From NCBI GenBank assembly GCA_027405735.1, contig JAPEHQ010000025.1:575924-639923 (forward strand): a DNA stretch of 64,000 nucleotides. The letters run 5' to 3'. The position numbers and the translations under genes were made by a program. Shown one piece after another: positions 59,592 to 64,000 of the stretch. The notes under the pieces are model-generated. The model searched no databases, was not told where the DNA came from, and was given only the letters and a program-made list of their open reading frames with translations. Position 1 is the stretch's first letter. The number at the start of each line of letters is the position of its first letter. The DNA comes from Mucor racemosus. Its lineage: Eukaryota > Mucoromycota > Mucoromycetes > Mucorales > Mucoraceae.

Positions 59592-61747
59592 TCGATTATT
59601 TAGAAAGGAAGATGGATGTTTCCATTGTCCATGTGGGTTTGCAAGACAATTACCCAGAAATGTGCCTAATCACGTCAGAAGCTGTCAAGGGCTTGTTTAT
59701 AATAAACAATCTGAAAACAGTAATGACAATGCTGCAATGCAGGTTGGCAATAATATCAACCCAGAAGCAGATTTATTAGTTGAAAGCAATTTCAATCAAA
59801 ATATGCCAACGACGAACAACGAGCAAACGCCCCAAGAACTAGATGAAGAGGATGTTGAAAATACAGAGGAGGATAAAGACAATGTTGAGGAGACGATCAA
59901 TTTCCAGGGTGATACCCAAATTTCTCGGTTCTGTGGGTTTAATTTAACGGAAACACATATATTGTACTAAATAATATTTCAATAGATCAAGATTACATTC
60001 TTGATTTCTATAACGACTTTGGTTTGCTTATCCATCGCAAATCTGATGCAATTATATGTCTTTTATGTAGAATTGCAATTGAACCAAAAGCAACTTGGAC
60101 CCACATGAAAAAAAATGGGCATTTCTTTGAAAAAAAATCACGTACTATATCCAGGATGGATTTTTAAAAAAAATAATAGATGCTGGTGCTATTGATAGAG
60201 AAAACATGGGAAAGTATTTCTGTCCAACAATTTTGGAATTGGATGAAATTTCGGTATTAGCTATTCAAAATGGACATGTTTGCTCAATATGCCAAGATAG
60301 TAATTTCTATGCAACAACATCGTTATTGACCATGAAGTGACATTTCAGAATGAACCATGAATATATTGAATTAGAAGATTACATATTTACTAGAAAACTA
60401 CAAACCGTTTTCAACAATAATCGAGCAAAATACTATTGTATCAAAGTGAGTAAAAAAAATATTTGCGATATCAATTTTTTTTATATTAAACACAACAATG
60501 TAGAGCCAACAACTAGAACATTGTCTCTCGGTGTCTGGCCAAAAGAAACGGCAACAGTTATTCGGTAATAATGAATATGCCAGGCAGATGACTATACTGA
60601 ATGATTACGGCAATGATGCAGATATATGCGACCACAGAGACAAACTTAACAATTCTTTTATAGAATACTTCAAATTGAACGAATTTTATGCAGAGTTTTC
60701 AACAGAAGAAAAAAGAAGTGATTTGGATTTGCGTAAGATGCTGTACTTGTTTGTATCCAGAGAAACACAAACTGTTTGTCCATCATACGATCATATCAGA
60801 AAAATTATTCACAAATTTTTCTCAAGAATCAACAACAAGATGATAAAAACATCTGATGGTTACTTTTGGCGACAAAAAGTCAAATCAATGAATGCTCAAA
60901 GGCAAGGGATATATATAATACTAACAAAAAAACAAAAAAAAGTTGACGTTTTATTAATTAGTTTGGTTACTCGTGGATTGGGATCTTTTGAAGTTGCAAG
61001 TTTGAAGCAATATGCAGATCATTGGGCCAATATGATTATGATGCTTGCAAGAACTATAAATCAAGAGAGTGATGAAGAAAAATGCAGTAGAATTTTGGTT
61101 TTTCGATTAAAAAAGGATCATGAACAGCGAACAAAAGCAAAAATTACAAAAACTACTGTGTGAAGCAAAAAAAGATAATCCGAACGAAATTGTTATGGAG
61201 TTATTACTTTTTGATTTAAATATGAGCATTATCTGCCATCAAAATCCATTGCAGACAAACATTGTTGGTAGTATTTCAATGAAAACATCAAGATATACGT
61301 ATTGCAAACTTCGGTTTCTGGATCACGATAGTGGATATAAATTTATTAGAGATATGACAAAAGTACATGCAATCATGGTTTTTTTTTGCTTTAGAGCAAC
61401 TATACTCTATGCTATTTTTATAAAAGAAGAAATTATCAACGTTCAAAAAGAAGGTAGGATACATGATTAGGATGATTTATTGTATATTAATTGTATCGTT
61501 TTTTTTTAAATCAATTATCCAGAGAATGGTAGTGAGAGGGAAGGCAATGAAGCAGAAAATGAGGATAATGAAGTTGAAAGTAAAGAAGATGAGAACTTTG
61601 AAGTTGAAATTAATGAAGGAGGCGAAGGTCAAATTCAAAACGATATTGATAGTGAAGTTAGACTTCAAGGTAGATATGAAGGTGTAGCTCAATATCAAGG
61701 CCATTCAACTGAACTACAACAACGCCAGATAGACCACCACCACCACC

Positions 61748-61798
<51 letters not shown>

Positions 61799-62073
61799 CA
61801 GACGAATTTGATGCAAATGACGAATCAGACAAATACGACTCAGAGGGTGGAGACAAGGTTTATGACTACGAAGAAATCGACGTTGATAATTTTGATCATC
61901 AAGAATACATTGTTTCTATATGTGATTTTGAACAAACAGAAGAACTTGAAGAATTAAAAAATTTTAAAGTTTTAAAAAAACCAAGTCGAATTTTAGAGAG
62001 CTGGTATTTAGAAATGGTAATTAATTATAATTTGACACACTATCCAAGAAAAGAGAACTTAATAAAAAGTTAA
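59592..62073 (+). pseudogene. Subtelomeric zinc-finger gene Z, copy B (decayed)
   Basis: Parallel to 43360-46747 and better preserved. Blocks in order: EDGCFHCPCGFARQLPRNV...HVRSC (zinc finger 1, about 59607), an acidic Glu/Asn-rich linker, LLIHRKSDAIICLLCRIAI...THMKKNGH (finger 2, 60025-60123), HVCSICQDSNFYATTSL...HFRMNHE (finger 3), the region QQLFGNNEYARQMT to SRETQTVCPSY, LKQYADHWANMIMMLAR, CEAKKDNPNEIVMELLLFD, MTKVHAIMVFFCFRAT, a His10-Gln12 run (61737-61799) and SRILESWYLEMV to the end. Damage: frameshift in an A run at about 60167, TGA for Trp at 60338-60340, frameshift near 61078, TAA in the FWFFD block near 61110. Introns remain readable, including one with a GC donor at 60912. Resembles the N-terminal zinc-finger region of telomere-linked helicases; unproven. 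Confidence 0.6.
61735..61799 (+). repeat. CAC/CAA trinucleotide run
   Basis: Ten CAC followed by about twelve CAA, in the frame of gene Z copy B (His then Gln). Copy A has a shorter CAA run at 45365-45382 and 46503-46518. Confidence 0.9.
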
Positions 62074-62247
62074 AAATGATTTTACATTCAAATATTTGGT
62101 TATAAGAAAGAAACGGGGCTAAAGTAAGGTGGTAAGTAAGATAGAAGGATATGATATAAGTAAGTAAAAGAAGAAGTGAAAATAGAGAATAAAAAAAAAA
62201 TATAACAGCGATTATAGTTAGAATCAGGGTTCAGGATAAAAAAAAAT
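62074..62247. other. A-rich spacer
   Basis: Purine-rich sequence without recognised features. Confidence 0.5.
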
Positions 62248-62300
62248 AAAAGGAGGGTTAGGGTTAGGATTGGGGTTAAGGTTAGGGTTAAGACTAGGGG
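62248..62300 (+). repeat. Interstitial degenerate telomere repeats
   Basis: GGGTTAGGGTTAGGATT and variants, same orientation as the terminal array about 1.6 kb away. Consistent with telomere addition or end recombination in the past. Confidence 0.85.
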
Positions 62301-62780
62301 TTAAATAAATAAATAAATAAATAAATAAAAAGATAAACAAACAAACAAACATAAAGAAGATAAATAAATAAATATACAAATAAAAGATAACAAATTAGGA
62401 AAAGAAATGCTAAATAACGAAATAAATAAAAGGATAAACAAACAAATAAAGATAATTAGGAAATAAAAGATAAAAGCGAAACAAATTAGGAAATAAAAGA
62501 TAAAATGAAACAAATTAGGAAAAAAATAAAGATAAAAGAATGAACCAAATTAGGAAAAAAAGATAAAAAAAGAACCAAATTAGGAAATAAAAGATAAAAG
62601 AACCAAATTAGGAAATAAAAGATAAAAGAGCCAAAATTAGGAAATAAAAAATATGAGAGAAAAAAGATTATATTATAATATAAATATAAACAATTAAAAG
62701 ATAAACAAGCAAACAAAAGGAAGGTAAAAAATAAATAAATAAATAAACCAAAGGTAATGAATGTAAGGTAATAATAATAA
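62301..62780. repeat. AAAT/AAAC simple repeats and 22-29-bp minisatellite
   Basis: AAATAAAT and AAACAAAC runs (62305-62440), then about seven imperfect units of ACCAAATTAGGAAATAAAAG type (62445-62660). Long open frames on the minus strand are artefacts of the skewed composition. Confidence 0.85.
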
Positions 62781-62931
62781 AACGAATTGCCGAAGGCAAT
62801 GAGAGTAAGTAAAAAATCATGAGAGAGAAAAAAAAAAAAAAAAAAAAAGGAATAGATAGAGAAATATGAATAGCACCATCGAATTCACAATCGAAAATCA
62901 GGTATATATAATATCATATATTGGCAAATAA
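62781..62931. repeat. Subtelomeric unit T, copy 2
   Basis: Hairpin TTGCCGAAGGCAA at 62787-62799, A tract at 62828-62848, then GAATAGATAGAGAAATATG and the shared GAAAATCAGGTATATATAAT block. Confidence 0.85.
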
Positions 62932-63018
62932 AACGAATTGCCGAAGGCAATGAATGAGAGTAAAAGTAAAAGTAAAACGAGTTGCCCAAAGGCAATGAGT
63001 AAACTAAATAATTTTGAG

Positions 63019-63055
<37 letters not shown>

Positions 63056-63100
63056 GATATAATATAATATATTGCCGAAGGCAATATAAGATATTATATA
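62932..63100. repeat. Subtelomeric unit T, copy 3, with extra hairpins
   Basis: Hairpin at 62938-62950, a variant TTGCCCAAAGGCAA near 62982, an A tract of about 30 (63020-63049), and another hairpin at 63072-63084 with the stem extended to ATATTGCC/GGCAATAT. Confidence 0.85.
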
Positions 63101-63835
63101 GGTATATAATAGTAATTAAACAAAATAAAAACAAGATATAATACACAAATAACTATCAAACATAATGATAAATAAACATATTAAGATGAAACAATATAAA
63201 ACAATAAATCACAATATATACATATAAACAGAAATAATATAAATAAATTAAACAAACGATATAAATAAATAAACAATACAATAAAATAAACAAATAAATT
63301 AACAAATAAACATAAATAAACAATATATAAATAAAAAAAAAAAAAATAGCAAAATATTCATGGTATAGCACACAAAAAAAAAAGATATAAGTATAGTATA
63401 AAGATTAGGGCAAGGATTAGAGTGAAAAAAAAAAAAAAAAAAAAAAATAGGATTATGATTAGGATTAGGATTAAGGAATGGGAGATAGGGTTCAAAAAAA
63501 AACAAGGAATATAATTAGCATCAGGATTAGTGTTTAATGTTAACATCTGAATAATCATAAGAAATAAAAATCATGGATAGAAATAAAGATTAGACACAAG
63601 ATTAGTGATACAATTACGATTAGGGATTAAAAATTATGGACAGGATAATTGTTAATTCCAGAATGAAAGATAGTAACATGCTTAATATGAATACTAACAT
63701 TAGTGTTAAAAATTAGGGATAAAAAAAAGACACAGGATCAGGGACAGACTTAGGATAAGGATTAGACTTTGGGATAAGATCAGGATTCAAGATCGGGGAT
63801 AATCTTAGGGATAATGTTGATGTTGTTAGGATAAG
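63101..63835. repeat. AT-rich and degenerate telomere-like sequence
   Basis: AAATAAAC-type repeats up to about 63340, A tracts, then increasingly frequent ATTAGG/GATTAGG motifs separated by other sequence. Reads as decayed telomere repeat proximal to the array. Non-coding. Confidence 0.8.
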
Positions 63836-64000
63836 GTTAGGGTTAGGATTAGGCATAGGGTTAAGATTATAATTAGGGTTAGGATTAAGGTTAGGGTTAG
63901 GGTTAGGATTAGGGTTAGGGTTAGGGTTAGGGTTAGGGTTAGGGTTAGGGTTAGGGTTAGGGTTAGGGTTAGGGTTAGGGTTAGGGTTAGGGTTAGGGTT
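63836..64000 (+). repeat. Telomere, TTAGGG array
   Basis: Imperfect TTAGGG/TTAGGATT up to about 63912, then uninterrupted TTAGGG to the last base. The G-rich strand points rightward 5' to 3', as expected for the right end of a chromosome. Confidence 0.97.

Noticed and set aside
43360..62073. Reassigned stop codons (TAA/TAG read as Gln) to explain the stops in gene Z
   Set aside because: Other genes in the window end normally at TAA/TAG and never use them internally; gene Z also has frameshifts, so decay is simpler.
62301..63558. Several long Phe/Leu/Ile-rich reverse frames
   Set aside because: Products of AAAT-type simple repeats read on the opposite strand.
1..64000. tRNA or rRNA genes
   Set aside because: No cloverleaf-compatible A/B box pairs or rRNA-like conserved stretches were seen; a covariance-model scan would be needed to exclude a small RNA.

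Overview
The window is a chromosome end of an AT-rich filamentous fungus. The + strand runs into a terminal array of TTAGGG repeats at the right edge. Genes have short introns of about 55-70 nt with GT-AG borders and TACTAAC-like branch sites. The gene set (fimbrin, Pcf11, Snc-type synaptobrevin, Coq5, Trm112, acyl-CoA oxidase), an RNF220-type ubiquitin ligase and a chromodomain Ty3 retrotransposon suggest an early-diverging fungus, probably Mucoromycota. That placement is inference; no rRNA or other marker is present.

Layout. 1-1370 is the 3' end of a fimbrin gene. 1.4-12.4 kb is a transposon nest: an intact-looking Ty3 element with matching LTRs and a 5-bp target duplication, sitting inside an older dispersed repeat that also carries a TA-flanked MITE, followed by hAT-type MITEs and a solo LTR. 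13.2-29.0 kb is a dense housekeeping block: TRM112 (-), an RNF220-like E3 (+), PCF11 (-), a synaptobrevin (+), COQ5 (+), a secreted GH36 alpha-galactosidase (+), a zinc-type alcohol dehydrogenase (-) and a KHDC4-like KH-domain protein (-). 29-40.4 kb is gene-poor repeat debris. 40.45-42.8 kb is a peroxisomal-type acyl-CoA oxidase. From 43.3 kb the sequence is subtelomeric: decayed zinc-finger genes, a solo LTR, a 209-bp palindrome-bearing satellite, two copies of an unrecognised gene ('gene U'), a damaged RecQ-family helicase, minisatellites, A/T-rich simple repeats, degenerate telomere-like repeats and the telomere.

How it fits together. The central block is ordinary cell biology: translation-factor and tRNA methylation support, ubiquitin ligation, mRNA 3'-end formation, secretion, ubiquinone synthesis, sugar and fatty-acid breakdown. 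The most unusual part is the last 14 kb, where a module (209-bp satellite, gene U, then either a helicase or a zinc-finger gene) has been duplicated. RecQ-like helicases at chromosome ends are known from other fungi (telomere-linked helicases). Gene U, with two overlapping reading frames kept in both copies, and the satellite with stem-compensated palindromes are the best candidates for something undescribed. Exon borders were set by reading splice signals and frame by eye; no search was run.
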